Positions 43,736 through 52,508 of a stretch of DNA of 64,000 nucleotides are shown piece by piece. The stretch lies in assembly GCF_014646195.1 (NCBI RefSeq), contig NZ_BMMZ01000014.1, positions 1-64,000 on the forward strand. The letters are read 5' to 3'. The notes beneath the pieces were generated by a model. The model was not told the DNA's origin. It did not search any database and saw only the letters and a program-made list of their open reading frames with translations. Position 1 is the first letter of the stretch. Each line of letters starts with the position of its first letter. This DNA is from Microlunatus endophyticus (GTDB taxonomy: Bacteria; Actinomycetota; Actinomycetes; Propionibacteriales; Propionibacteriaceae). The translations under genes and the position numbers were made by a program.

Positions 43736-46189
43736 TCAATGCCTCTCGTCATCGCTTTCAACGATCGCGACGACGGTCTTCACCGTCTTGGTGATGCTGC
43801 GCGCGGCAGTGGCCTTCATGTGTCGGCGTAGTTCGGACTCGATGCCGGCTAGGACTTGTGTGCGGTCGCCCATGGGCTCAACAGCCTGTTGGTAGTACAG
43901 CTCGGTGGCTACGGCGAGTAGGGCGCGATGGGCGACAGGGTCTTCATCTGAGTCGTGGCCTTCGTCGAAGGCGACTTGGGATGGCGTTGCCGCGATGAGT
44001 AGCGTTTGAGCAAGCACCTCGCCTGCGAACTTGTTCTTGTTCGCGCGTGCCCATCGGCGGGCGACGTGGGTGAAGCGGGTGGCAAGGTCGGCGGAATATG
44101 GGACGGTGTCGAACGCATCGATGAGGCGCTGGAGCATGCGGTTGTATCCGCGGCGGTTTCCGGCGGCTGCGAGCGCCTCAGCCCAACCGAGGTGTGCCTC
44201 GAGGTTCTGAATCGTGTTGGGGCGCTCGTTCCTTGCAGCCCGTGCGTACAGGGTGACCGCGGTTTCAGGGTCTCCGGTCGTGAGCTCGATACCAGCAATG
44301 CTCCGGCGAGCGCCTAGGTGCGGGTCGCTGCCGGGGTCGGTGGTAGCGACAACCTTTTCGAGAAGGATTCGGGCTTCGTCGTAGCGCTGCAGATCGGAGA
44401 GACACATGCCGGTCTGAAGTTGAGCATCTGCTGTGGCTTCGACATCGGCTGCCTGAACGGCGATGTCCAACGACAACTCTGCGTACTCGAGCGCCGCGGA
44501 GCGGTCATCGCTACGGCGAGCCATCTCGGCGAGGTTGAAGTACGCCAGCTGTCGTGTTCGTAGGTCGTCATCGGTGAGGGAGTCAGCGATGTTTCGGTCG
44601 AGGAGCTTCCGTGCTCGGGCTTGGTCTCCGAGTTCAAGCAAGGCAACCGAGAGGTCGTTTCGGATATGGCGAACGGTCGAGTTCTGCTTGCGGCGAGTCG
44701 CTATTGCAAGCGCGTACTCCAAAAGGCGAGCCACGGTCGTAGGTGAGCGTGGGGTGTAGATCTGGGCGGCGGCCGTGAGTGCCGCCCATGCGCGCGCTGC
44801 CGCCGGCCGCTGCTCTAGGGACGACATCAGGACCGTCGTCGCCTCTTCCTCTGCAACACCGGAAGTTTCGAGCAGCAGAAGGCCGAGGTCTTCCAGCAGT
44901 TCGCTTCGTGCCGGCAACGGGACCTCGCTGGTGTGCAGCACAATCTGCTGCCATGTCTCGGCAAGCGTGCCGGCCTGCTGGCTTCCCCAGATCATGTTGT
45001 GCACGAGATGCGGCAGCAATTCGGCTGCTTCAGAGGTCTGATCGTCGGCCGTGTAGGACCAGGCGGTCTCAAGTTCGGCGAGCCCTTCGGTGGCCTGTCC
45101 GTTGTCGATCAATGTGGCGCCGAACAGGGCGTGAGCCTGGCCCAGGTCGGTTTGCGTTGCTTCAGCGATCTCGAGGAGTCGCTGTGCGGCATGCAAGGCG
45201 CGCGCTTTGTCACCGTTGTTGGCTTCGGCGCGTACCAGAGCGGGGAGGAGGTGCGTGAGTCGAGAGACCAGGTGGAACTGCGCTGCGGCGTCGGCTGCCT
45301 GGCGTATTCGCCGCAGGGCGAGTTTTTGTTTTCCCGCGTCGGACGCGACTGCGGCAAGGTTCTGGAGCGCAGCGACCTGCTTGTCCTGGTCGTGACTTCG
45401 GCGCGCTGCGGCCAGCGACAGTTTCCACGCAGCTTCAGCGGTGTCGAAGTCCCCTTCTCGGCTGGCGATAAGTGCACGGAGGTGGTGGTAGCCGGCAGTC
45501 ATGTGAGGCGTACTCGCCTTACTGACTAGTGGTTCGGCTTTCGCGAGCCACTCGGTTGCGTCCTCAATGTCGTCGTGATCAATTGCCAGGTTGCCGAGCG
45601 TGAAGAGGAATTGGAGTTGGCCGACCAGGTCTTCGCGTCGCTCGACCTCTTGCAGCGCCTGGAGCGCCAAGAGCCGCGCGTCGTCATCGCGGTCTTGGTA
45701 CCGGGCCACGTTGACGAGGTTCAGCAGAATGTCGGGCACGGGGCCTCTGTCCTCTGACTCCTCTGCATAGTTGAGCGCCATTAGGAACTGGTTGTCGGCG
45801 ACGTCAAGACGGGTGAAGCCGAACGCGAGTAGGCCAGCCGCGTTGCTGAGGTAGGCCGCACTGTCCGGATCGACCTCGTCGCCAAGCTCGTTACGCATGT
45901 TCACCGCGAGCCCGCACAGCAGGCACGCGAACTCGGGGAACCCAGAAGTGCGCATCCACTCGGCCAGGCTGACGACCAGGCCAACACTCTCGACGGAGTC
46001 CCCTAGGCGGAGAGCCTTTCGAGCGGCAGAGACCCGGTCACGAAGGGTCACACCCTCTGGCGCTGCTTTGGCCAAACCTCGGAGAGCCCGGTTCAGTCGC
46101 TTGTCGATGTCGCCGCCGTTGATCGCCCAATCGAGCAGCTGGTCGATGAACTCGGCGGTGTAGCGACCTCGAAGGTCATCGATGCTCAC
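43736..46189 (-). CDS. Large TPR-repeat protein
   Basis: 817 residues of tandem helical hairpins, with TPR signatures throughout (for example ALNYAEESEDRG, LYARAARNERPNTIQNLEAHLGWAEALAAAG, YFNLAEMARRSDDRSAALEYAELSL). No catalytic domain is visible. GTG 46189 overlaps the stop of the DUF4062 gene (GTGA) and has a strong GGAGGTG upstream, so the two proteins are made together. It is probably the sensing or scaffold partner of the TIR-like protein. Confidence 0.8.
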   Translation of the reverse strand: MSIDDLRGRYTAEFIDQLLDWAINGGDIDKRLNRALRGLAKAAPEGVTLRDRVSAARKALRLGDSVESVGLVVSLAEWMRTSGFPEFACLLCGLAVNMRNELGDEVDPDSAAYLSNAAGLLAFGFTRLDVADNQFLMALNYAEESEDRGPVPDILLNLVNVARYQDRDDDARLLALQALQEVERREDLVGQLQFLFTLGNLAIDHDDIEDATEWLAKAEPLVSKASTPHMTAGYHHLRALIASREGDFDTAEAAWKLSLAAARRSHDQDKQVAALQNLAAVASDAGKQKLALRRIRQAADAAAQFHLVSRLTHLLPALVRAEANNGDKARALHAAQRLLEIAEATQTDLGQAHALFGATLIDNGQATEGLAELETAWSYTADDQTSEAAELLPHLVHNMIWGSQQAGTLAETWQQIVLHTSEVPLPARSELLEDLGLLLLETSGVAEEEATTVLMSSLEQRPAAARAWAALTAAAQIYTPRSPTTVARLLEYALAIATRRKQNSTVRHIRNDLSVALLELGDQARARKLLDRNIADSLTDDDLRTRQLAYFNLAEMARRSDDRSAALEYAELSLDIAVQAADVEATADAQLQTGMCLSDLQRYDEARILLEKVVATTDPGSDPHLGARRSIAGIELTTGDPETAVTLYARAARNERPNTIQNLEAHLGWAEALAAAGNRRGYNRMLQRLIDAFDTVPYSADLATRFTHVARRWARANKNKFAGEVLAQTLLIAATPSQVAFDEGHDSDEDPVAHRALLAVATELYYQQAVEPMGDRTQVLAGIESELRRHMKATAARSITKTVKTVVAIVESDDERH

Positions 46190-46737
46190 ATTGCACCTCC
46201 GATGGTGAGGTCGGCACCCACGCCGTTCAACGAGACCTGTCGCCTGAGCAGTTGGCTCTCGCGATTCACGCGGACGGTGTGGAACACGAGCGCGTCGATG
46301 ATCCGCTGCTTCAGGTCGGCCACGGAAGTGTAGGAGCCGTAGGTCGTGTCCTTCGCGGCCTCGTCGAAGAATGCTTTGGCCTCTGCGTCACGGTTACAGC
46401 CCTTGGGGCCGAAGATGATGAGCGTGGCGCCGGCTTCTTTTGCCGCGAGGTACTCGCGTCGGGTGATGTCGGTGATCTTCGAACCGAGGATCAGGACGAG
46501 GTAGTCGCTCGTCCGGGCGTTCCCAAGGCACATTGCTTCGGAACAGTGTTGGCCAGCGATGCCGTTCCTTTCCCACCACCACGGGTTATGAAAGCCGGTT
46601 TCGGAGATCGCGGCGGCAGCCGCCTTCCGGGCCTTCTCAAGCTCGCCGGAGCGCATCTCAGAGGAAATGAACACCCGAAGGTGCAGCGGGTCGCGCGCGT
46701 AGATGACTTCATCCACGACACGGTCTCGGGCCGTCAT
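46186..46737 (-). CDS. DUF4062-type (TIR-like fold) protein
   Basis: 183 residues. LRVFISSEM near residue 20, then ELEKARKAAAAAI and NPWWWER, DYLVLILGSKITDITRREYLAA and ATLIIFGPKG give the DUF4062 pattern, a flavodoxin/TIR-related fold usually found at the N-terminus of STAND or TPR proteins. Here it is a separate gene coupled to a TPR protein. Glu/Arg residues in RREYLAAKEAG fit the conserved acidic site. ATG 46737 is preferred to the longer frame. Confidence 0.78.
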   Translation of the reverse strand: MTARDRVVDEVIYARDPLHLRVFISSEMRSGELEKARKAAAAAISETGFHNPWWWERNGIAGQHCSEAMCLGNARTSDYLVLILGSKITDITRREYLAAKEAGATLIIFGPKGCNRDAEAKAFFDEAAKDTTYGSYTSVADLKQRIIDALVFHTVRVNRESQLLRRQVSLNGVGADLTIGGAM

Positions 46738-47070
46738 CGAACACCTCGCCCTGGCATGTCCATACCTTGGCATAAGGGGCTGCCACGCATGGCCCGTCCG
46801 TAGGTTAGCGCTCGTCCGGTCACGAACACTCTCCCCTGCTCACCGGATGCGTCATTCTGGGCGAAGTGACGCGGTGTCCGCGTCAACTGACAGACGGTCG
46901 TCGTGTTGTTCGTTAACGGCACTCTCCCGTGTGTCCAGATCGGTAACGCAGTCGGTTCGACCGGCGCCTGGTCATGGATCCCTGGTCCGGCAGGGATCCC
47001 ATGCTCGGATGGGTGCCCGGAAGGGTTGCCCGAGGTCTGTCCGCTGCCGGGTCGTCTGTGGGCGAAGGAT
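46738..47070. repeat. Gene-free stretch with intergenic repeat, copy 8
   Basis: From about 46965 the repeat family reappears: CCTGGTCATGGATCCCTGG, ATGCTCGGATGGGTGCCCGG and GGTTGCCCGAGG (46974-47035), then CTGCCGGGTCG. It leads directly into the duplicated kinase segment, as copy 3 does before the intact kinase gene. Bases 46738-46960 hold nothing I recognise. Confidence 0.55.
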
Positions 47071-47114
47071 CGCTTGTAGCAATTCTCTTGCTGGACTGGA
47101 TGGCAGTTGATCGA

Positions 47115-47153
47115 ATGTTGATCATATCGTCGCTTCCGCTGCTGCCCAGCTAG
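47115..47153 (+). pseudogene. Leader-ORF copy upstream of decayed kinase
   Basis: ATG 47115 to TAG 47151-47153 reads MLIISSLPLLPS, the same length and core as the leader frame at 5045-5083. The following kinase start codon has become CTG. Confidence 0.4.
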
Positions 47154-47914
47154 CCCCTGGGAATCACCGATAGCAGGCCACTGCGGATGTCTTCGCCCTG
47201 GGCGAGGTGCACAAGGTCACGCACGCTGCCGACGGAATGATGGCCGGAATCTGGCGGTTGGACAGCACGTCGGGAAGCTCAGCAGTCAAGGATTCCGCGC
47301 TTTCGTTGATGCCGACGAGTTGGCGTCACAGCTCGAGGCCTCGACCCAACTAGCCGACGCGGCAGGTGACGCAGGGGTTGTCAGCCCTCGTGCAATTCAG
47401 TGCTGCCGAGCCACGCGACAGCATCGAACACGTCGCGTGTCAGCTGCAGAGTCGGTGACGCCAGCCAGTGACGGCCGCCAGAGTGCGCTCCGCACGGACC
47501 TGCAACCGAAGAACGTCCTGGTCACCCCGACAGGTGTCGCCTTGCTGGATTGTGACGATGCCGCCCGTTGCTCGGTCGATCGATCGAATCCTGGCTCGTG
47601 CGCTCGTCGAGTGGTTCACACCAGGAGAAGCTGGGCCGGGCTCGATCCTGGACTTCATGCGTGCCTACCGGGCCGATGCTGGCCGGGGTGTTATCGAGGA
47701 CGTCACGGTGTTCGGCTACGCAGTGGCCGCCTTCCTCAACTACCTCTACGAGATGGTCAACTCCGAGGTGACCAAGCGGCTGAGCACCGGAGTGCTCGCC
47801 CGAGAGCTTGTCGCAGCCCTGACCTGCCCACTCGATACCTCAAACCTGGAGGACGTTCTCGCCATCGTGGACGAGACTTCGTGGCTGTCTTTGGTCCATC
47901 GACTGCCCGGTTGA
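47154..47914 (+). pseudogene. Decayed copy of the kinase gene at 5087
   Basis: Clear homology to 5087-6094 runs from GGATGTCTTCGCCCTGGGCG (about 47191) on. The start GTG is CTG, and frame changes occur near 47280-47300 and 47580. The region equivalent to 5332-5660 is lost except for a fragment at 47401-47449 that matches 5429-5475 in reverse orientation. The catalytic His of HTD is Arg (RTDLQPKN). The stop TGA is TGG, so the 3' frame reads on to 47914. It is non-functional. Confidence 0.85.
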
Positions 47915-47960
47915 GGGTCCTCGGGCGAGGCGTCGAGCGACACCACGCTGAGGGGTCATC
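47901..47960. repeat. Repeat fragment after decayed kinase
   Basis: GACTGCCCGGTTGAGGGTCC (47901-47920) matches the repeat start that also follows the intact kinase gene (about 6117), so the duplication included or shares this boundary. Confidence 0.4.
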
Positions 47961-48028
47961 GGCATGACGATGGTTCGGTAGGTTCCTGCCAAAGCGTCTG
48001 TGGTGGCTCGATCGCGAGGTGAGCAGAA

Positions 48029-48490
48029 ATGAGTTGGCAAGAGATTGCCCACACCGTACGTCCGGTACTCAACGAGGCGGCAACCAGCGCGATGCCGCTG
48101 GTTGTGCGTTCCCTTGTCTACGTCTGCTGGAAATGCTCGGCCACATCGAACCCTCCGGCGGTGTTGCACCCCGGGGGTGCCACCGATCAGTACTCGATAC
48201 TCGAAGTGACCTCCGGCCTCAACCTGGCATACGTCCAGGAACTGATGACCCTTGACCACAATCCGATCGCAGCAACGATCAAGCCGCGCTACAGCAAGAC
48301 TCGCGGCGAGCGGTACCTATCGCACGGATGCTCGCACTGTGACGCCCTCTTCGGAGAGTTCCCGCTCCAAGAGTCGATCACCGCCGTCCTAGCTGACGAC
48401 GCGATCGCAGACCTGCCAATTCAATTGGCTGCCGAACGGCCGATTATCGAATGGTGGGCACTGACATCGGCGCGCGGCGACATCTTCTGA
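48029..48490 (+). CDS. Hypothetical protein with paired CxxC motifs
   Basis: 153 residues. CWKC near residue 34 and CSHC near 102 would form one four-cysteine zinc site. The rest is mixed, with no family recognised. GCGAGGTGA at a good distance before ATG 48029 supports translation. It stands alone between repeat copies. Confidence 0.65.
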   Translation: MSWQEIAHTVRPVLNEAATSAMPLVVRSLVYVCWKCSATSNPPAVLHPGGATDQYSILEVTSGLNLAYVQELMTLDHNPIAATIKPRYSKTRGERYLSHGCSHCDALFGEFPLQESITAVLADDAIADLPIQLAAERPIIEWWALTSARGDIF

Positions 48491-48977
48491 AACGGCACGC
48501 AGGCAATCCGGCCCGGCCGCACTTGATCGCACTGTCGTTCGCACAGCGTGAGGTTGGCCCCGGCCCGTGTCTGGTATGGATTCTCACTGACGCAGCGATC
48601 CGACGCTCAACTGGTGCCTGGTCAAGTTGCCGGAAGGGGTCTGCCGGCCACCCCTTGCTGGGCGGTTGCCGCTGGCGTCCGCGAGTGCCCGATCAGCGGA
48701 CAGCGGGCGATTACCGGATGGTAACGTGAGCAGGGCATCCCAGCTGATACACACCGGTAGATGGCGATTCGTGGACCGAGAGATCAGACAGCTATCGGTT
48801 AGCCCTCATCGATCATGTCCGTCCCACGCTCGATGATCGCTCGCGCGTTTGCATATATGGCGACGCCGTTTGCTGATTCCTTCGAAATCCGTCACTACCG
48901 CCGCCGTTCTCGAGGCCGAAACGGCCCTGCGGTCGTCCACCATGATCCCATCGCACGAGCAATTGAGGTGGTGAGCG
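48491..48977. repeat. Gene-free stretch with intergenic repeat, copy 9
   Basis: TGGATTCTCACTGACGCAGC, CCGACGCTCAACTGGTGCC and TGGTCAAGTTGCCGGAAGGG (48577-48640) align with the module at 4861-4920. From about 48720 on the DNA is less repeat-like, and GAGGTGGTGAGCG at 48965-48977 is the ribosome site of the next gene. Confidence 0.55.
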
Positions 48978-49955
48978 ATGTGGCGGTTTCGATTCGATCC
49001 TGAGGATCTTGCCAGGGTGGGGGTTTCGTGTGGTGTCAATCCGCTGTGGGAGGTTGTGCTGAGTGTCCAGCGCTTGCAGAACTGTGATCGCGAGCATGTG
49101 TATGACCGGTGGCGCGCATCAGTGCGTCGTCGTCTCGCAGGCGGCCCAGGGATGCAGGCCGTTCGCCGGCTGTCAGAGTTGGCGCCGGACGGGCCGTATT
49201 TCCCCGACTTCCTGACTCCGACGGCGACCGATCTCAAACAGGGTATTGATACCGTCGCCGCGACGCCTCCGCGGGTGGTTGCCAGCCAATTGGAACTCCT
49301 TGCCCGATATCGCCCGGTCCCCAGCTGGGTTTCGGCACTCGCTGAACGGGATCTGCGACCTCGACGCGCTCTGGCGCGGCTGCTTGAGATCTACTCCCGG
49401 ATCGTGCTGCTGCCTGATCACGATCAGTCGGCCGCTCGAATCGACGCTGATCGGAGCACTAGGACGGCTGCGCTGGAGACGGGCGGTGCTCCGGCGCTGT
49501 TCGGGAGCTTCCCTGAATACGTCATGGCGTGGCGGCACGACGAGTTGAGGATCGAAATCGGTGTGTGGCAGGTGAATGATCTTCGGGGTCGTGGCTTGAC
49601 GATGGTTCCGTCGATGTTTTGCTGGAAGCGCGCGACCGGTCTTGCCGACGCGGAGTTGCCGCCGACCGTGGTCTTTCCGGTCGCGCATGCGGCGCAGCGC
49701 GGGGGTGTGGACCGCTCTGCGGCGTTGGCTCGGCTGCTTGGTGGTCACCGTGCCGCTGTGTTGATGGCGGCGCAAGGAGGGGCGACAACGACTGAGTTGG
49801 CCGGATGGCTGCAGCTGGCCGCTTCAACGGTGAGCTATCACGTCGCAACGCTGCGTGACTCCGGGTTGATCGACAGCCGACGAGATGGCCAGGCGATCAG
49901 GCACCAGCCCACGCAGTTGGGTTGGTGCCTGATCGATGGAGACGCTGTGGTCTGA
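48978..49955 (+). CDS. ArsR-like winged-helix regulator with long N-terminal domain
   Basis: 325 residues. An unfamiliar N-terminal domain of about 240 residues precedes a C-terminal winged helix: LARLLGGHRAAVLMAAQGG, then LAGWLQLAASTVSYHVATLRDSGLI, the ArsR recognition helix. This layout, with HTH at the C-terminus, is a known DUF5937-like arrangement in actinobacteria; that name is from memory. Strong ribosome site. No operon partner. Confidence 0.8.
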   Translation: MWRFRFDPEDLARVGVSCGVNPLWEVVLSVQRLQNCDREHVYDRWRASVRRRLAGGPGMQAVRRLSELAPDGPYFPDFLTPTATDLKQGIDTVAATPPRVVASQLELLARYRPVPSWVSALAERDLRPRRALARLLEIYSRIVLLPDHDQSAARIDADRSTRTAALETGGAPALFGSFPEYVMAWRHDELRIEIGVWQVNDLRGRGLTMVPSMFCWKRATGLADAELPPTVVFPVAHAAQRGGVDRSAALARLLGGHRAAVLMAAQGGATTTELAGWLQLAASTVSYHVATLRDSGLIDSRRDGQAIRHQPTQLGWCLIDGDAVV

Positions 49956-49968
49956 GCAGGGAATCTGG

Positions 49969-50409
49969 CTATCGGTCGCACAGCTTGCTGTAGCCGCCGA
50001 ATGTGCGCAGATCTAGCGAGTAGACCGGCGTGAAGTTGGTCGTAAACGTGTAATGGTCCCATTCGGTGGAGCCCTCGGCCTGAATGCCTCCTGTATGTGC
50101 CAGGCCGCCCTTGCCACCGGCCTTGGCACAAAGCCCGAGCGAGTGGCTGCCGGTCTGGTTGTCGAGCACGTACTTGGTGCCTGTCTGTCCGTAGATGTTG
50201 TGGCCCGCGTAACTCGAGAACGCATACGTTGGGTGGCCGCCGTCCATCGCCTTCTTGCTTGCGTACACGCACACATAGCCTGCCTGACAGTTGTGGATCG
50301 TGTGAGGCGTGCCGGTGGCGGCGTGAGCTGGCGTGACGGCCAGGGTTGTGGCGCCGACGGCGAGTACCGAGGCAGCGAGTGCGCCTTTGGCGAGAGTTCG
50401 GATTTTCAC
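49969..50409 (-). CDS. Secreted peptidase-inhibitor I36-like protein
   Basis: 146 residues. A signal peptide ends at AHAA (about 30). The mature part begins HNCQAGYVCVYASKK, and with Cys pairs and the NIYGQTGTKYVLDNQTGS segment resembles the I36 (crystallin-like) family of secreted actinobacterial proteins, some of which inhibit metallopeptidases. GTG 50409 has AAGGAAGGG upstream. Converges with the ArsR-like gene. Confidence 0.75.
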   Translation of the reverse strand: MKIRTLAKGALAASVLAVGATTLAVTPAHAATGTPHTIHNCQAGYVCVYASKKAMDGGHPTYAFSSYAGHNIYGQTGTKYVLDNQTGSHSLGLCAKAGGKGGLAHTGGIQAEGSTEWDHYTFTTNFTPVYSLDLRTFGGYSKLCDR

Positions 50410-50495
50410 GAGAGTTCCCTTCCTTCGGATGGTGTCTGTCGGGACTGAACATGGACTCTGTGAACGTAGGGCAGGGAATGCGTCTGCCCATCCGC

Positions 50496-50515
50496 GATTC
50501 GAATGGGTTCGAATC
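50496..50515. promoter_or_regulatory. Perfect inverted repeat upstream of I36-like gene
   Basis: GATTCGAA-TGGG-TTCGAATC, 87-106 bases before the I36-like start. It could be an operator; a tRNA T-arm reading was considered and rejected. Confidence 0.35.
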
Positions 50516-50651
50516 CAGACGGGTCACAGATCTGATCGACGTCGGCGGCACGTGTCGCATCGTCGATCCGTCACCCTTCTGACCCGTGCGATCGACCTCG
50601 TGATCGCCAAGAGCGCCGGCGAGGACGGGGGGACCCGTCGGTTCAATGGCC

Positions 50652-50679
50652 GCGTGCCGGGTGCCGCGTGCCGCGTGCC
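50652..50679. repeat. Four tandem 7-base units
   Basis: GCGTGCC, GGGTGCC, GCGTGCC, GCGTGCC follow one another without gaps. No gene spans them. Confidence 0.6.
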
Positions 50680-51359
50680 CCGACGGAGACGGCAACCTTG
50701 ATCGGCGAGCGACGGTGCTCGGCACGGAGTACATCCTGGTGAGTTACTGGTTAGCCATTGGGATCGAACGGCGTCGCGACGTGTACAACGAATTCCCGGC
50801 GGTCCGCTATCGGCGTCGAGTTCATTGCGGCAGACGGGCTGGGTGGATACTTCACAACTGTGTCGCTCTGATCCAACGTGTTACGGATATGTTTCTGGAG
50901 TTACTTACCGATCCTTGACGATTGGACTGAGCAGGACGGCGTATCGACCGCAGATCTCGGTCTCAACCGCATGTCGTGATCTGGCGTGCGTTATCGCCCG
51001 GATGGATCGACCCGGACGAACGCAGCGGCCGATGAAGCTGATTCTGCTTAATACTATCTACTGCCTGGACTGCATCAGCTGCCAGGTGATGCGGGCCCGG
51101 GTTCCTTGAGTCCCCGAGCTGACGCCGCGAGTAACGCGAGGTGTGCCGGTGTGGGTATTGGTCAACTCCTTATGAGGCCGCGCTGGCGTGCGACGTCTTC
51201 GGGAGTCAGTTGCTGGCCTTCTGCTTAGGTTCGGTCGAAGCATTGTTGGCCGACGTTGGCGCGCGCCCGCTGGTAACTGTCGCGGCTGAGTTGCTGGGAT
51301 GGCCAGACCATTGCTACCCGATGGGTTTCGGCTTGGGCGGCCGATTGTAAACCGCACTG

Positions 51360-52356
51360 CTAGTTCGGGTCGCCCGATAACTGAGCGAAGTTACCGAGTG
51401 CTTCCAGGAAAACGCCGCCGCCGCCACTTCCGAGCGGCAGGTGCGCGACGATGAGCCGATCAGTCCACAACATTCCGTTGGCTGGGTCGTGTTGAAACAG
51501 GGCGATGATCTCTCGGACGCCCCAGGAATTCTATTGGAATAACAGGTTGCCTTGCGCCACTGCACGGTCGTACAGCGACTCGGCTCGGTCAGCGCAGCTG
51601 TCGAGGTCTTGACTGGCGAGTCCCCGGACACAATCGATCGCGACGGCCAGCGGTGCGAGATTGTCGTCGTGGTCGCAGCGCTGGGCGGCCCGGTTGAGCA
51701 GTTTTCGGGCATGGGAGACGATGCGAAACTGGTTGCGGTTACAGGCCGCGTCGGCGACTCCGGCCAGATCTCGGCGAAGGGCATCAACTGGTCGGTTGAC
51801 AGCTGATCAAGTCGTTCGAATGCCTGGTCGCTGAGCATTGCGGCAGTGACCGGATCGCTACTGAGCAACTTGGTTCGGCGAGCGTGAGCCGGACCTTCAC
51901 CAACTCGAGGGGTTCGTTCGCAGCGGATGACTTGGAGTGTCGAGAGCCATTCGCAACCATCGGCGGCCTTCAAGGATGCGCTCGCGGTAGTACCGGAAGT
52001 AGAACAAGCCGCAACCGAGGCCGATCAAGTCCAGCTGGCTGGGTCCGGCCGTTTGCAGCCGTGGCGCGGACCGACAGGTAAGCGTCTTCGATGGTGTCGT
52101 CCGATGCGGCTTCGGCGAGCTGACCCGGCTTGGGGCGTGCGGCAAGTAGCCCCTGGACCCAGTGCTCACGTCGTAGCAGCGTTGCGGTGTGTTCGCCGGA
52201 TTCAGTGAGATGTTGTCGGGCGTGTGCCCGGATCGTGTCCAGCTGGCGGAATCGTGTTGGTCGTTCGGGTTGATTCTGGGCGGTGCCGACGAGCAGCGAT
52301 CGGTGGACTAGTCGGGCCATGCCTTCCGGGATTTCTACGGCTGGCCCGAAACCCAC
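51360..52356 (-). pseudogene. Decayed LuxR/AfsR-type regulator, C-terminal part
   Basis: In the most upstream piece LVHRSLLVGTAQ and TRFRQLDTIRAHARQHLTES match the end of the NB-ARC-like domain of large AfsR/LuxR-type regulators, and LFYFRYYRERILEGRRWLR matches the TPR part that follows. The frame changes near 51970 and again around 51545-51800, and no start, ATP site or DNA-binding domain remains upstream of 52356. The stop is TAG at 51360-51362. Confidence 0.65.
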
Positions 52357-52508
52357 ACTCCATGCGGTAATTGTCTATGGGGTGCTGCGAGGGAGAACGG
52401 TCCACCCGTCGGGACGGTGCTCGGTGGAGAAGTGGGGGCTCCGTGGATGTCGTGTTCGAGATTTTCGTGTCCTCCGGCGGAGGCCATCGTCAAGAGCCCG
52501 CAAATGAG

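Larger units (their letters stand above)
50410..51359. other. Gene-free stretch
   Basis: About 950 bases with no convincing gene. It holds an inverted repeat (50496-50515), a short tandem repeat (50652-50679), and relatively AT-rich DNA from about 50740 to 51070 that may include worn coding remnants I cannot identify. Confidence 0.45.

Noticed and set aside
50480..50520. tRNA T-arm at GGGTTCGAATCC
   Set aside because: No acceptor, D or anticodon stem fits; the sequence is better explained as a perfect inverted repeat.
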